Shown piece after piece: positions 10,571 through 20,337 of a stretch of 64,000 nt of DNA. Source of the DNA: Pseudorhodobacter antarcticus (GTDB taxonomy: Bacteria > Pseudomonadota > Alphaproteobacteria > Rhodobacterales > Rhodobacteraceae); the NCBI GenBank assembly GCA_945862435.1, contig CAMAXX010000003.1, positions 62,001-126,000 on the forward strand. Direction: 5' to 3'. The stretch's first letter is position 1. Each line of letters opens with the position of its first letter. A model generated the notes under the pieces. The model saw only the letters and a list, made by a program, of their open reading frames with translations, was not told the origin of the DNA and did not search any database. A program made the translations under genes and the position numbers.

Positions 10571-11473
10571 AGCGTCTGAAAGCTCGGCGTTTGACAAAAG
10601 CGCGCAAAGTCGATCGAGGTCGTCCAGCGTTTTATAGGTTATGGTTACCACACCACCGCCCCCCGCGGCATGTTCAATCGACACAGCCATCTGCATACCA
10701 GCCGCTAAATCCGCTTCAAGCGCCTTGGTGTCAGCATCCTTTTCAGGAGAAGTTCGACGCGATGATGCGGCTACGCCCGCAAAGTCTGTGGTCTTTTTGC
10801 GCATCATATCTTCTACAGCGCGCACAGAAAGACCGTCTTTTACAATCCGCAGCGCCATAACCTCGGCATCTAGGTTACCAATCAACGCGCGAGCATGGCC
10901 TGCGGAAAGCCGCGCTGTACGCACCAAATCTTGCACAACTTCGGGCAGGGTCAGTAAGCGCAGCAGGTTGGCGATATGGCTGCGGCTGCGGGCCAGACCC
11001 TCTGCGATTTTCTCTTGTGTATGGCCAAACTTATCCATCAACTGCTTATACGCCTGCGCCTCATCAATCGCGTTCAGGTCAGCGCGCTGGATATTCTCGA
11101 TAATGGCGATTTCCAGCATTTCCATATCGGAAAAATCACGGATCAGAACAGGGATCTGATGCAGATTGGCGGCCTGCGCTGCGCGCCAGCGCCGTTCGCC
11201 TGCGACAATCTCATATCTGCCGTCTGCCGATGGCCGCACGATCAAGGGCTGAATAACGCCTTTTTGCCGGATCGATTCGGCCAACTCGTCCATTGCCTGC
11301 GGTTCAAACACACGGCGCGGCTGATTTGGGTTGGGGAAAATCTTTTCAATCGGCAAATGGCTGTCTGGCGCGCGTTCGACCGCGGGGGCGCTGCGGGAGT
11401 TATCCATATTCACATCGGCCATCAGCGCCGACAGACCGCGGCCCAAACCGCGACGATCGTTCTTTTTATCCAT
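10559..11473 (-). CDS. parB: Chromosome partitioning protein ParB
   Basis: DNA-binding CTPase clamp that loads at parS sites near the replication origin and is moved apart by ParA. The 304-residue protein starts MDKKNDRRGLGRGLSALM, which contains the ParA-interacting motif (RGLGRGLSAL). It then shows the CTP-binding ParB-N box (GERRWRAAQAANL), the segment ENIQRADLNAIDEAQAY, and a helix-turn-helix (TQEKIAEGLARSRSHIANLLRLL). The ATG at 11473 has AAGGAG at good spacing. It follows parA in one transcript. Two perfect parS sites lie nearby, in rsmG and at the mnmG start. Confidence 0.97.
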   Translation of the reverse strand: MDKKNDRRGLGRGLSALMADVNMDNSRSAPAVERAPDSHLPIEKIFPNPNQPRRVFEPQAMDELAESIRQKGVIQPLIVRPSADGRYEIVAGERRWRAAQAANLHQIPVLIRDFSDMEMLEIAIIENIQRADLNAIDEAQAYKQLMDKFGHTQEKIAEGLARSRSHIANLLRLLTLPEVVQDLVRTARLSAGHARALIGNLDAEVMALRIVKDGLSVRAVEDMMRKKTTDFAGVAASSRRTSPEKDADTKALEADLAAGMQMAVSIEHAAGGGGVVTITYKTLDDLDRLCALLSNAELSDALAR

Positions 11474-11485
11474 AACAGGCACTCC

Positions 11486-12274
11486 TTAACGGGTTAGCGG
11501 ATGACGGGCCAAAACCTCGGTTACCAAGGCGCGGTAGGCCTCGGCGCCTTTGGACTGGCTGTCATAAGTCAGAACAGATTGCGCAAAAGATGGCGCTTCT
11601 GACAGGCGGACATTGCGGGGTATGACGGTGGTAAACACCAAATCCCCCAAAGTTTCGCGCACGTCAGCCTCTACCTGCTGGGACAGTCTGTTGCGCGCAT
11701 CGGTCATGGTCAGCACCACCCCCTCGATTCGCAGGGTTGGGTTTGCAGTTTGCCGCACCTCGCGGATGGTGACCATCAGTTGCGACAGACCTTCCAGCGC
11801 AAAAAACTCTGCCTGAAGCGGCACAAGCACCGACTGACAGGCAACAAAAGCATTGATTGTCAGCAAGCTTAACGATGGCGGGCAATCGATTAGGATAAAA
11901 TCTAGGTTCAGCGCTGAAATATCGGCGCCGTGAAAGGCGCTGTGCAACAGAAAGCTGCGCTTTTCGTTGGCGACCAGATCAATATCGGCCGACGCCAGGT
12001 CTGCGTTCGCGGGGCAGACAAACAACCCATCAACTGCAGTGGCCTGCATCGCCTCGGTTACGTTGGCATCATTCGTTAGCACGTCGTAACTGGTCAAGGC
12101 GCGGTCGGCCGGAGAAACCCCAAGCCCTGTCGAGCTGTTGCCCTGAGGATCCAAATCCATCAACAACACGCGCGCGCCATTTTCGACCAAACCAGCGGCA
12201 AGGTTTATTGCAGTGGTGGTTTTACCAACACCGCCCTTTTGGTTTGCTATCGCAATAATCCTAGGATTCGCCAT
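11486..12274 (-). CDS. parA: Chromosome partitioning ATPase ParA
   Basis: Walker-type ATPase that pulls ParB-parS complexes through the cell. The 262-residue protein begins MANPRIIAIANQKGGVGKTT and carries the deviant Walker A KGGVGKTT at about residues 13-20, LLMDLDPQGNSS, and Walker B FILIDCPPSL. The start lies 2 bases after the rsmG stop, and parB follows 12 bases downstream, giving the conserved order mnmE-mnmG-rsmG-parA-parB. Confidence 0.97.
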   Translation of the reverse strand: MANPRIIAIANQKGGVGKTTTAINLAAGLVENGARVLLMDLDPQGNSSTGLGVSPADRALTSYDVLTNDANVTEAMQATAVDGLFVCPANADLASADIDLVANEKRSFLLHSAFHGADISALNLDFILIDCPPSLSLLTINAFVACQSVLVPLQAEFFALEGLSQLMVTIREVRQTANPTLRIEGVVLTMTDARNRLSQQVEADVRETLGDLVFTTVIPRNVRLSEAPSFAQSVLTYDSQSKGAEAYRALVTEVLARHPLTR

Positions 12275-12276
12275 GT

Positions 12277-12882
12277 TTATCGCCGCCTTATGTTTTCGAT
12301 TATCAAAACAGCCGCCTCTGGGTCGGTGCGGCTTGGTATCTTAGTTGCATCAAAAGTCCAATCAGCTTGGGCAAGCTTTAATTCTTCCTCAAACCCCCGC
12401 CCCTTTGGAAAAATTGCGCGGCCGCCAAGTGCAAGGTGCGGTGTTACATGGCCCAGCAAATCTGTCAACGAAGCGAGAGCGCGGGCGGACACTGTTTCGG
12501 CTGCAAGAGACTCGATGGCGTCGATTCTTTTTGCAAAAACAATAACGGGCAAAGAAAGCTGGCGCACTATCTCGCGCAAAAAGGTTGCCTTCCGCTGATC
12601 TGATTCGACCAGCACCATTTGCCGCGCGCCCATGATTGCAATGACAATGCCTGGAAAGCCCGCTCCCGCGCCCAGATCGACCCATTTACCTTGCGATTCG
12701 GCCAATGGAAAAAGTTGGGCAGAATCTAGAACGTGGCGCTGCCAAATCTCTGCGACCGAGGACTTTGACACCAGATTGATGGTGGCATTCCAGCGCAAAA
12801 CCTCTGCGACGTAATAGCCTAGCTTTTCGATTGTTTCACGTGAAACATCCAGCCAGTCTGGAATGTGCCTATCCATTGTCAT
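12277..12882 (-). CDS. rsmG: 16S rRNA (guanine527-N7)-methyltransferase RsmG
   Basis: Methylates G527 of 16S rRNA; loss can give low-level streptomycin resistance in other bacteria. The 201-residue protein contains [13 protein letters not shown], the SAM motif [15 protein letters not shown] and [15 protein letters not shown]. The ATG overlaps the mnmG stop (ATGA). Codons 12-17 (DVSRET) encode a perfect parS palindrome, so this stretch serves both coding and partitioning. Confidence 0.96.
   Translation of the reverse strand: MTMDRHIPDWLDVSRETIEKLGYYVAEVLRWNATINLVSKSSVAEIWQRHVLDSAQLFPLAESQGKWVDLGAGAGFPGIVIAIMGARQMVLVESDQRKATFLREIVRQLSLPVIVFAKRIDAIESLAAETVSARALASLTDLLGHVTPHLALGGRAIFPKGRGFEEELKLAQADWTFDATKIPSRTDPEAAVLIIENIRRR
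12832..12847. promoter_or_regulatory. parS site 1, inside rsmG
   Basis: The 16-base perfect palindrome TGTTTCACGTGAAACA equals the well-established ParB-binding consensus. It sits within the 5' part of rsmG and about 0.6 kb upstream of parA. A second identical site lies about 1.9 kb away. Confidence 0.93.
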
Positions 12883-14741
12883 GCCATTAGCCGGCGCGAA
12901 GGCCTACGGACATGTGAAATAAGCAAAAGCAAAGCGGCTGGCGTCATGCCCTCTATCTTGCTGGCTTGAAAAATGTTTACCGGCAGGACGCGCTTCAATT
13001 TCTGCGTAAGTTCATTCGACAAGCCTGGGATGCCAGAATAATCAAAGCCTGCGGGAATGGCTAAGGCCTCATCCGCCCGAAGGCGTTGAATATCGCGGTC
13101 TTGGCGTTGAATATACTGCACATAAAGGGCGTCGCAGGCCGTCTGAAGCTGGATGGCCTGATCAAAGCTGGCAAAGTCTGGAACCAGTCGCGCAGCGTGT
13201 TCGGGCGTTACTCCCTCAAAAGCCAATACATCATAGGCGGACCGGCGCGCGCCGTCGGCGCTTACCTCCACCCCAGCGGCCTGCAGTTCGCGGGGGGAAA
13301 AGGCCGTTTGTGACAAAAGGCTTTGCGCTGCAGACAGAAGGCCTGCCTTGGTGCTATAAGAATTAGTGCGCTTTTCAGATACGCAACCCAGTGCGATGGC
13401 CGTTTCTGTAAGTCTTTGGTCGGCGTTGTCGGCGCGCAGCGCCAATCGATACTCTGCCCGCGAGGTGAACATGCGATAAGGCTCGGTTACGCCGTGCGTG
13501 GTTAAATCATCAATCATAACACCAATATAGCTTTCCGAACGGCTTAGTGTTACGAGCGGCCGCCCCGTTGCCAGAAGGGCCGCATTAAGGCCGGCAACCA
13601 GACCCTGCGCTGCGGCTTCTTCGTAACCCGTGGTGCCGTTGATCTGCCCTGCAAAGAACAGGCCCGACATCGCCTTTACCTGCAAAGCAGGGTCTAAACC
13701 GCGCGGATCGAAATAATCGTATTCGATTGCATAGCCTGGCTGGGTGATAACAACACTCTCAAGCCCCAAAATGCTGCGCACATACTGGTGCTGCACGTCG
13801 GCGGGCAGCGATGTGGAAATGCCGTTTGGGTACACGGTTGGATCATCCAAACCTTCCGGCTCTAGAAAGATTTGGTGGTGGTCTTTATCGGCAAACCGCA
13901 CAACCTTATCCTCAATCGAAGGACAATACCTCGGGCCAACGCCCGAAATATGACCGCCATACATCGCCGAGCGGCCAAGGTTATGGCGCACAATGTCATG
14001 CGTACGCGCATTCGTTTGCGTAATGCCGCAGGAAATTTGCGGCACGAAGGGCGCCGAATTCAGGAAGGAAAACATTGTTGGCGTATCATCGCCCGGCTGG
14101 CTATCCAGAACAGACCAGTTGATCGTGCGGCCATCAAGGCGTGGGGGAGTGCCTGTTTTCAGCCTTCCGCGCTGTAGGTCCAAATCAGCCAATTGCTGGG
14201 CGAGCAAAATCGACGGCGCGTCGCCCACGCGGCCACCAGCGCGTTGCTGATCTCCAACGTGGATTACGCCATTCAGAAATGTGCCTGCGGTAATGATAAC
14301 AGCGTCGGCTTTAATGTGGCTGCCATCGGCCAGCACAATGCCGCCCACGCGGTGTGAGCCAATGATTAGGCTGGCCACTTCCGCCTGCAAGATGGTCAGC
14401 GATTCGTATTCTGCTAGCAGCGCTTGGATCGCCTGGCGATAAAGCTTACGATCAGCCTGCGTGCGGGGGCCTTGCACGGCTGGGCCCTTGCGGCGGTTCA
14501 GAAGGCGAAACTGTATGCCTGCGCGGTCGGCGGCTTCGCCCATAATTCCATCAAAGGCGTCAATTTCGCGCACAAGATGGCCTTTGCCAAGGCCTCCAAT
14601 GGCTGGGTTGCAGGACATCACGCCTATAGCGTCACAGCGAAGGGTGACCAAGGCCGTGCGGCTGCCCATGCGCGCAGCCGCTGCGGCGGCCTCGGCCCCC
14701 GCATGCCCACCGCCCACAACAATGACGTCAAATTGTTTCAC
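12879..14741 (-). CDS. mnmG: tRNA uridine-5-carboxymethylaminomethyl modification enzyme MnmG
   Basis: FAD protein that works with MnmE to modify the wobble uridine (U34) of certain tRNAs. The 620-residue form starts [19 protein letters not shown], where GGGHAG is the FAD-binding Rossmann motif. Further signatures are [31 protein letters not shown] and [18 protein letters not shown] place the start at the GTG at 14741, nine bases inside the longest frame, because AGGAG at 14750-14754 then has good spacing; at the outer GTG it would overlap the start codon. The chosen start lies in the middle of a parS palindrome. Confidence 0.93.
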   Translation of the reverse strand: MKQFDVIVVGGGHAGAEAAAAAARMGSRTALVTLRCDAIGVMSCNPAIGGLGKGHLVREIDAFDGIMGEAADRAGIQFRLLNRRKGPAVQGPRTQADRKLYRQAIQALLAEYESLTILQAEVASLIIGSHRVGGIVLADGSHIKADAVIITAGTFLNGVIHVGDQQRAGGRVGDAPSILLAQQLADLDLQRGRLKTGTPPRLDGRTINWSVLDSQPGDDTPTMFSFLNSAPFVPQISCGITQTNARTHDIVRHNLGRSAMYGGHISGVGPRYCPSIEDKVVRFADKDHHQIFLEPEGLDDPTVYPNGISTSLPADVQHQYVRSILGLESVVITQPGYAIEYDYFDPRGLDPALQVKAMSGLFFAGQINGTTGYEEAAAQGLVAGLNAALLATGRPLVTLSRSESYIGVMIDDLTTHGVTEPYRMFTSRAEYRLALRADNADQRLTETAIALGCVSEKRTNSYSTKAGLLSAAQSLLSQTAFSPRELQAAGVEVSADGARRSAYDVLAFEGVTPEHAARLVPDFASFDQAIQLQTACDALYVQYIQRQDRDIQRLRADEALAIPAGFDYSGIPGLSNELTQKLKRVLPVNIFQASKIEGMTPAALLLLISHVRRPSRRLMA

Positions 14742-14749
14742 GTGAAACA
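14734..14749. promoter_or_regulatory. parS site 2, at the mnmG start
   Basis: A second perfect TGTTTCACGTGAAACA palindrome. The proposed mnmG start codon (GTG at 14741-14739, minus strand) is part of its central CACGTG. ParB bound here would cover the mnmE-mnmG junction. Confidence 0.93.
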
Positions 14750-14752
14750 CTC

Positions 14753-16036
14753 CTACTTGCCAATGCAGAAACTGCTGAAAATCTCGCCCAGCAAATCTTC
14801 CACCCCGATATGCCCCAATATTCCTTCTAATGCGTTCAGAGCAACCCTTATCTCGGTCGCGATCACTTCGGGCATCACACTTGCGCGGGGAAGCGTGTTT
14901 ATGGCCTTACCTAATGCTATCTCCGCTGTAGTCAGAGCCAGCAAATGGCGCTGGCGGCTAAACACGCCCGCCGATGACGTTTTTGGCGCCAATTTGCTTG
15001 CAATCTCTGCCAACAAATCCTCTACACCCGCCCCAGTTTTGCCCGATACCGAAGGCATGGCTACAGTTGACACATCGCTTTTGGCATAGCGCAGAATATC
15101 ATCAGGGCGGGACGCGACATCGAAGGCCTCGCCTGGCTGCTGTAACAAGAAAATCCGCAGATCGGACGCTTCCGCACGCTGCTTAGCCCGTGCTATCCCA
15201 ATGCTTTCGACAACATCATCAGAATCGCGCAGACCCGCTGTATCCAGCAAGGTCACCAAAAGACCGGCGATGTGCATGCGCACTTCGATAACATCGCGGG
15301 TTGTGCCTGCTATATCTGATGTAATTGCCGCTTCGCGCTGCGCCAGCGCGTTCAGCAAAGTTGATTTGCCCACGTTCGGCGCGCCCACAATCGCCACTTC
15401 AAACCCTTCGCGGATGGCGGTTGCCGCGCCTGTGCGGGCCTGCTCGGCAACCAAATCTTCCTTAACCCGGCATAAAAGACCCAACACCTCGGGGGCGACA
15501 TCTATGGGGACATCCTCGTCAGCGAAATCAATCGTCGCTTCGATCAGTGCCGCTGCGCGCAGCAGATCGGCCCGCCACGGCGCTACCTTTTCGGCAATTG
15601 CGCCAGACAGAACTTGCAACGCCTGTTTGCGCTGTGATTCGGACTCGGCATCGATCAAATCAGCCAAGCCCTCGACTTGGGTCAAATCTAAGTGGCCATT
15701 ATCCATGGCGCGTCGGGTGAACTCCCCCGCGTCGGCCAGACGCAGCCCTTCCATTTGGGCCAAAACTTCGGAAACCTTCGCCACCACGGCAATCGAGCCG
15801 TGCAAATGCAGCTCTACCGCATCTTCGCCCGTAAAACTGTTTGGCGCAGAAAATGCCAAAACCAAGCCCTGATCCAAGGTTTCACCGCCATGCCGAAGCA
15901 CGCGCAGGCCCGCCTGCCGCACAGGGGGCAGGGCGCAAAGCTGGCCAGCAGCCCAATGAGAATGCGGGCCAGAGATGCGTAAAACAGCCACCCCAGCCCG
16001 CCCGTGCGCCGATGCAAGCGCGAAAATCGTATCCAT
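14753..16036 (-). CDS. mnmE: tRNA modification GTPase MnmE
   Basis: GTPase partner of MnmG in U34 modification. The 427-residue protein starts [24 protein letters not shown] (formyl-THF binding domain). It has a G domain with P-loop [20 protein letters not shown] and DTAGLR, and ends in the conserved FCIGK tail whose Cys is needed for modification. The mnmG ribosome-binding site overlaps its stop codon, so the pair is tightly coupled. rho is 18 bases upstream. Confidence 0.97.
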   Translation of the reverse strand: MDTIFALASAHGRAGVAVLRISGPHSHWAAGQLCALPPVRQAGLRVLRHGGETLDQGLVLAFSAPNSFTGEDAVELHLHGSIAVVAKVSEVLAQMEGLRLADAGEFTRRAMDNGHLDLTQVEGLADLIDAESESQRKQALQVLSGAIAEKVAPWRADLLRAAALIEATIDFADEDVPIDVAPEVLGLLCRVKEDLVAEQARTGAATAIREGFEVAIVGAPNVGKSTLLNALAQREAAITSDIAGTTRDVIEVRMHIAGLLVTLLDTAGLRDSDDVVESIGIARAKQRAEASDLRIFLLQQPGEAFDVASRPDDILRYAKSDVSTVAMPSVSGKTGAGVEDLLAEIASKLAPKTSSAGVFSRQRHLLALTTAEIALGKAINTLPRASVMPEVIATEIRVALNALEGILGHIGVEDLLGEIFSSFCIGK

Positions 16037-16054
16037 CAGCAGCCCCTTAGCGGT

Positions 16055-17326
16055 TTAGCTGTTCATCGATTCAAAGAATTCGGCGTTTGTCTTGGTTTGC
16101 TTTAGCTTACCAAGCAGGAATTCAATCGCATCTGTCGTGCCCATTGGGTTCAGAATGCGGCGCAGAACGTAGGTTTTTTGTAGATCAATTTTATCGATCA
16201 GCAGATCTTCTTTGCGCGTGCCTGATTTTAGAATATCAATCGCGGGGAAGACGCGCTTATCTGCAACCTTGCGATCCAACACAATCTCGCTGTTGCCAGT
16301 GCCTTTGAATTCTTCAAAGATAACTTCGTCCATACGCGAGCCCGTGTCGATCAGCGCTGTGGCGATAATGGTTAGGCTGCCGCCCTCTTCAATGTTGCGC
16401 GCTGCGCCGAAAAACCGCTTGGGGCGCTGCAGGGCATTCGCGTCCACGCCGCCCGTAAGCACCTTTCCCGACGATGGCACGACAGTGTTAAATGCGCGGC
16501 CAAGGCGCGTGATGCTGTCAAGTAAAATAACCACGTCGCGTTTGTGTTCAACCAAACGCTTGGCCTTTTCAATCACCATTTCGGCCACGGCAACGTGCCG
16601 CGTTGCGGGTTCGTCAAACGTCGATGACACAACTTCGCCCTTAACAGACCGCTGCATATCGGTCACCTCTTCAGGCCGTTCGTCGATCAGCAGCACGATC
16701 AAATAGCATTCCGGGTGATTCACAGCGATGGAATTGGCAATGTTCTGCAAAAGCACGGTTTTACCTGTGCGCGGCGGTGCTACTATCAGCGCGCGCTGAC
16801 CTTTGCCGATGGGGGAAACCAGATCAATCACCCGCGACGAGCGGTCTTTGATTGTGGGGTCTTCGACCTCCATCTTCAAACGCTCGTCTGGATAGAGCGG
16901 CGTTAGGTTATCAAAATGAACCTTATGACGGGCTTTCTCTGGGTCGTCGAAATTAATCTTCGTGACCTTGGTCATGTGGAAATAGCGTTCACTCTCTTTC
17001 GGCGCAGCGATGACACCTTCGATGGTATCGCCCGTGCGCAAGGAAAACTGCCGCAGAATATCGGGCGAGACGTAAATATCATCTGGGCCAGGCAGATAGT
17101 TGGCCGAAGGGCTGCGCAAAAAGCCGAACCCGTCTTGCAGCACTTCCAAAACACCATCGCCGCCAATTTCCCAACCTTCTTCGGCATGTTCCTTTAGGAT
17201 GGAAAACATCATCTCGCCCTTGCGCATAGACGGGGCGTTTTCAATTTCCCATTCTTCAGCCATTGCCAAAAGTTCTGCGGGCGTCTTAGCCTTTAGATCG
17301 GCAAGGTTCAAAAGTTCTTTTGTCAT
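16055..17326 (-). CDS. rho: Transcription termination factor Rho
   Basis: Hexameric RNA-dependent ATPase that ends transcription. The 423-residue protein starts [20 protein letters not shown] (N-terminal Rho domain) and has the cold-shock-like RNA-binding fold with DGFGFLRS. Its ATPase shows Walker [26 protein letters not shown] and [14 protein letters not shown]. The ATG at 17326 has AAGGAG seven bases upstream; the frame stays open further upstream but without a good start. Confidence 0.97.
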   Translation of the reverse strand: MTKELLNLADLKAKTPAELLAMAEEWEIENAPSMRKGEMMFSILKEHAEEGWEIGGDGVLEVLQDGFGFLRSPSANYLPGPDDIYVSPDILRQFSLRTGDTIEGVIAAPKESERYFHMTKVTKINFDDPEKARHKVHFDNLTPLYPDERLKMEVEDPTIKDRSSRVIDLVSPIGKGQRALIVAPPRTGKTVLLQNIANSIAVNHPECYLIVLLIDERPEEVTDMQRSVKGEVVSSTFDEPATRHVAVAEMVIEKAKRLVEHKRDVVILLDSITRLGRAFNTVVPSSGKVLTGGVDANALQRPKRFFGAARNIEEGGSLTIIATALIDTGSRMDEVIFEEFKGTGNSEIVLDRKVADKRVFPAIDILKSGTRKEDLLIDKIDLQKTYVLRRILNPMGTTDAIEFLLGKLKQTKTNAEFFESMNS

Positions 17327-17412
17327 AGCGCATCTCCTTGCGCCACGGGCGCAGCGGGCAAAAATGGTAATGTATTCGAAAAGCGGGATGACCGAATGGC
17401 CGCGCTGTCCGT

Positions 17413-17441
17413 GCACTAAGCGGCAAGACAGCACCTGTCAA
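17413..17441 (-). promoter_or_regulatory. Candidate rho promoter
   Basis: On the minus strand TTGACA is followed after 17 bases by TAGTGC, about 90 bases upstream of the rho ATG. The -35 is perfect and the -10 is weak, so this is only a candidate. Confidence 0.3.
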
Positions 17442-17465
17442 GTTTTCTAGTCAAGTTTCTGGCGC

Positions 17466-17909
17466 TTAAAACTTCACAATCACCGCAAAGACAATGACAA
17501 TCATCAACACCGTCGGCACTTCGTTCATCAAACGGTAGGTGCGGCTTGTTACAGTATTGGTGCCCGCAGCCAATTCCTTGCGCCGCGCGCCCAGCCACAT
17601 GTGAAACACTGTCATACCAATTACCGATGCAGCCTTGGCCCATGCCCAAAAGGCAGACCAATCCACCACGCCTGGCATGGACACCAGCAACAGCCCGAAA
17701 ATCCACGTGGCGATCATCGCCGGATTCATGATGGCCTTCAGCAGGCGGCGTTCCATCACCGCCAAAGTATCAATGAGCGCAGGCCCCTTTTGCGCCTGTT
17801 CAACATGATAAACAAACAAGCGCGGCAAATAGAATAGCCCCGCCATCCATGCGATGACAGAGATCACATGCAGCGCTTTCACAGTCAGATACCAATCGGT
17901 CAAATTCAT
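17466..17909 (-). CDS. hemJ: Protoporphyrinogen oxidase HemJ
   Basis: Membrane protein of the UPF0093/HemJ family that oxidises protoporphyrinogen IX in heme synthesis. The 147-residue protein starts MNLTDWYLTVKALHVISVIAWMAG and has about four membrane segments. Conserved histidines include H14 and the one in PRLFVYH, and the lysine/arginine-rich MERRLLK segment is typical. The ATG at 17909 has AGGAGG five bases upstream. In this window it is the gene flanking the proposed origin on the left. Confidence 0.93.
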   Translation of the reverse strand: MNLTDWYLTVKALHVISVIAWMAGLFYLPRLFVYHVEQAQKGPALIDTLAVMERRLLKAIMNPAMIATWIFGLLLVSMPGVVDWSAFWAWAKAASVIGMTVFHMWLGARRKELAAGTNTVTSRTYRLMNEVPTVLMIVIVFAVIVKF

Positions 17910-18320
17910 CGCGGCCTCCTGTCTTCTTCTTAAAGAAAGAAATTTAAAAAGGAAGATGATGTTGTAGGGGTGGGGGATAACAGAATGCAGCGCCTTACAC
18001 AGAGTTTTCTCCTCAGGCACAACTTTGGGGATAAGATGAGGGGAAACGGGTGGGGAACCACGCGGTAGGCGAAACCTCACCGAAAATCAGAAGGATAGCA
18101 CATTCTTGCGGTGTGGACCGATTGCTCAAGAGCTTGTGGGATGGGTGGTTTTCCCCTTGCCCGCTTAGCGCTTATCCCCATGTGGAAAAATGATCGCATT
18201 GCCCAGCGAATCGGCCCAAAAATCCCCCACCTCGACAGCGCAGGCAAAAGCAGGCAAGACTGACGGCAGTAGTGCGTGCGAACAAAACAGGACTGTCCAC
18301 AGGGTTATCAAAAGGTCGAA
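17910..18320. other. Putative chromosomal origin of replication (oriC), gene-free region
   Basis: A 411-base stretch with no credible gene between divergent hemJ and maf. It has an AT-rich block at about 17922-17955, next to several 9-mers near the DnaA box TTATCCACA. These are TTTTCCACA (minus strand, 18181-18189, one mismatch), TTATCCCCA (18172-18180, one mismatch, abutting the previous box in inverted orientation), TTATCCCCA (minus strand, 18026-18034) and CTGTCCACA (18293-18301, two mismatches). One GANTC site is at 18208. In Caulobacter the origin lies between the hemE/rho/gidA/parAB side and the maf-aroE-coaE-dnaQ side, the same gene order as here. Function is inferred from context and motifs. 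Confidence 0.7.
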
Positions 18321-18914
18321 ATGCAAATCATTCTTGCCTCTACGTCGCAAATCCGTGCGCAGATGCTAACGCGGGCAGGGCTGGTGTTTACCACGGCTGC
18401 CCCCCGCGTTGACGAAGAAGCGATTCGCGCCGCGATGCAAGCCGATGCTGCCAGCCCCCGCGATATTGCAGACGCCTTGGCCGAGGCAAAGGCGCAGAAA
18501 ATCTCGGATAAGCATCCGGATGCTATGGTGTTAGGCTGTGACCAAATTTTGGCCTTGGGTGATACGATCTTTGCCAAGCCAGAGACAACCGCGCAGGCTA
18601 TTTCGCAAATACAGGCACTGCGCGGGCAAACGCATCATCTGTATTCCGCGATGGTGATCTATCAAAACGGGCAACCGCAGTGGCGGCATATTGGGCATGC
18701 ACGCATGACGATGCGCGCGCTGTCCGACGAGGCTGTGAATGCCTATCTGGTTACGGAATGGGAGTCTATCCGCCATTCCGTGGGCTGCTATAAAATAGAA
18801 GAGCGCGGTATTCAGCTCTTTTCGCAGATTGAGGGGGATGTTTTCACCATTCAAGGGCTGCCGTTGCTGGCTTTGCTGAACTATCTTGCCGTGCGAGGGA
18901 TTGTTGCACCATGA
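18321..18914 (+). CDS. maf: Maf family nucleotide pyrophosphatase
   Basis: House-cleaning pyrophosphatase acting on non-canonical or modified nucleoside triphosphates. The 197-residue protein starts MQIILASTSQIRAQML, with the Maf signature ASTSxxR; ALAEAKAQK and LGCDQILAL (catalytic Asp) follow, then ESIRHSVGCYKIEERG. The ATG at 18321 has AAAGG five bases upstream. It is the first gene on the right side of the proposed origin and overlaps aroE by ATGA. Confidence 0.93.
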   Translation: MQIILASTSQIRAQMLTRAGLVFTTAAPRVDEEAIRAAMQADAASPRDIADALAEAKAQKISDKHPDAMVLGCDQILALGDTIFAKPETTAQAISQIQALRGQTHHLYSAMVIYQNGQPQWRHIGHARMTMRALSDEAVNAYLVTEWESIRHSVGCYKIEERGIQLFSQIEGDVFTIQGLPLLALLNYLAVRGIVAP

Positions 18915-19741
18915 ACGGCATTATTCCATTGGCGGGGGTCGTTGGGTTTCCCGTTTCGCACAGCAAATCGCCACGTCTGCATGGGCATTGGTTGGCCAAA
19001 TATGGGATCGAGGGCTATTATGTGCCGCTGCATGTCGCGCCAAATAACCTAGCCAATACATTGAAATCAATGCAAAATATGGGATTTGTGGGCTGCAATG
19101 TGACCATCCCGCATAAAGAGGCGGCGCTGGCCCTTGCGCAGCATGTCACAGACGCCGCGCGGCGCATTGGTGCGGCCAATACTTTGCTGTTCAAAGATGG
19201 CGAAATCTTCGCTGACAATACAGACGGCATTGGGTTTATCGAAAACTTGCGGCAAAATGCGCCAAATTGGCGCGCAGATACTGGCCCAGTTTTGGTTATT
19301 GGGGCAGGCGGCGCGGCGCGGGCGATTTTGGTGGCGCTGCTGGACGCGGGCGCGCCAGAAATTATGCTGAGCAACCGCACCGCAGAACGCTCTAGCGCGC
19401 TTGCCGCTGAATTTGGCCTGCGGGTGAAAGCCCAGCCGTGGGAAAAAACCGAATTACTTTTGCCGCAGGCCGCAATGTTGGTGAACACAACTGCATTGGG
19501 AATGACGGGGAAAGAAGCGTTTCCGTTTTCGCTGAAAGGCTTACCCAGCGACGCGCTAGCCACTGATATCGTTTATACCCCCCTAGACACCTCGTTTCTG
19601 CAAGCCGCCCGCGCGCAGGGTTGCGTAACAGTTGATGGACTGGGCATGCTTTTGCATCAAGCGGCCCCCGGATTTGCCCGCTGGTTTGGCCAAATGCCCG
19701 AAGTTACAGACGAAACGCGCCGCGTGGTGCTGGGGCAATGA
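18911..19741 (+). CDS. aroE: Shikimate dehydrogenase (NADP+)
   Basis: Reduces 3-dehydroshikimate to shikimate in aromatic amino acid synthesis. The 276-residue protein has the shikimate-binding segment PVSHSKSPRLHG, the catalytic lysine in NVTIPHKEAAL, NTDGIGF, and a Rossmann motif GAGGAARAI with an NRT adenine-phosphate contact (LSNRTAERS). Overlaps maf upstream and coaE downstream as ATGA, so maf-aroE-coaE-dnaQ is one translationally coupled operon. Confidence 0.96.
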   Translation: MNGIIPLAGVVGFPVSHSKSPRLHGHWLAKYGIEGYYVPLHVAPNNLANTLKSMQNMGFVGCNVTIPHKEAALALAQHVTDAARRIGAANTLLFKDGEIFADNTDGIGFIENLRQNAPNWRADTGPVLVIGAGGAARAILVALLDAGAPEIMLSNRTAERSSALAAEFGLRVKAQPWEKTELLLPQAAMLVNTTALGMTGKEAFPFSLKGLPSDALATDIVYTPLDTSFLQAARAQGCVTVDGLGMLLHQAAPGFARWFGQMPEVTDETRRVVLGQ

Positions 19742-20337
19742 GCTATCGTTTGGGCCTGACGGGCAGCATCGGCATGGGCAAATCAACCACCGCGGCGATT
19801 TTGTTGCAATACGGCGTGCCAGTTTGGGATGCCGACGGCGCAGTGCATCGGCTGTACAATGCGGGCGGGGCGGCGGTGGCTCCTATCGCGGCGATGTGCC
19901 CCGATGCCTTGGTTGATGACGGCTTAGACCGTTCAAAGCTGCGTGCTGCTATAGCGGCAAACCCTGATTTACTGCAAAGAATTCAAGATATTGTGCACCC
20001 GCTGGTTGCCGCTGACCGCGCTGATTTCATCGCCAAAACGGAGGGCGAGATCATTGCCTTAGATATTCCGCTGCTTTTTGAAATTGGTGCGGATTCGCTG
20101 TGTGACGGGGTCATTGTCGTCACCATTTCGCCGCAAGAACAGCGCCGCCGCGTCTTGGCGCGCGGCTTGTCCGATGCGGATTTTCAGATGATTCTGTCCA
20201 AACAAATGCCCGACCTCGAAAAGCGCGCTCGCGCGACGTGGGTTGTAGAAACCCAATCAATCGCGCATGTCACCGCTGAAATAGGCCGCATATTGGCAGA
20301 AATCCGCCGCCAACAAGAAGGGGCCAAAGATGCGTGA
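19738..20337 (+). CDS. coaE: Dephospho-CoA kinase
   Basis: Last step of coenzyme A synthesis. The 199-residue protein has a P-loop in LTGSIGMGKSTTAAIL at about residues 6-21 and the conserved WDADGAVHRLY. The lid and CoA-binding regions read VHPLVAADR, ALDIPLLFEIG and VVTISPQEQRRRVLARG. Starts in an ATGA overlap with aroE and overlaps dnaQ by 8 bases. Confidence 0.96.
   Translation: MSYRLGLTGSIGMGKSTTAAILLQYGVPVWDADGAVHRLYNAGGAAVAPIAAMCPDALVDDGLDRSKLRAAIAANPDLLQRIQDIVHPLVAADRADFIAKTEGEIIALDIPLLFEIGADSLCDGVIVVTISPQEQRRRVLARGLSDADFQMILSKQMPDLEKRARATWVVETQSIAHVTAEIGRILAEIRRQQEGAKDA

Noticed and set aside
17930..17947. CtrA-type TTAA-N7-TTAA site at the proposed origin
   Set aside because: The two TTAA blocks are 10 bases apart, not 7, so it is not called.
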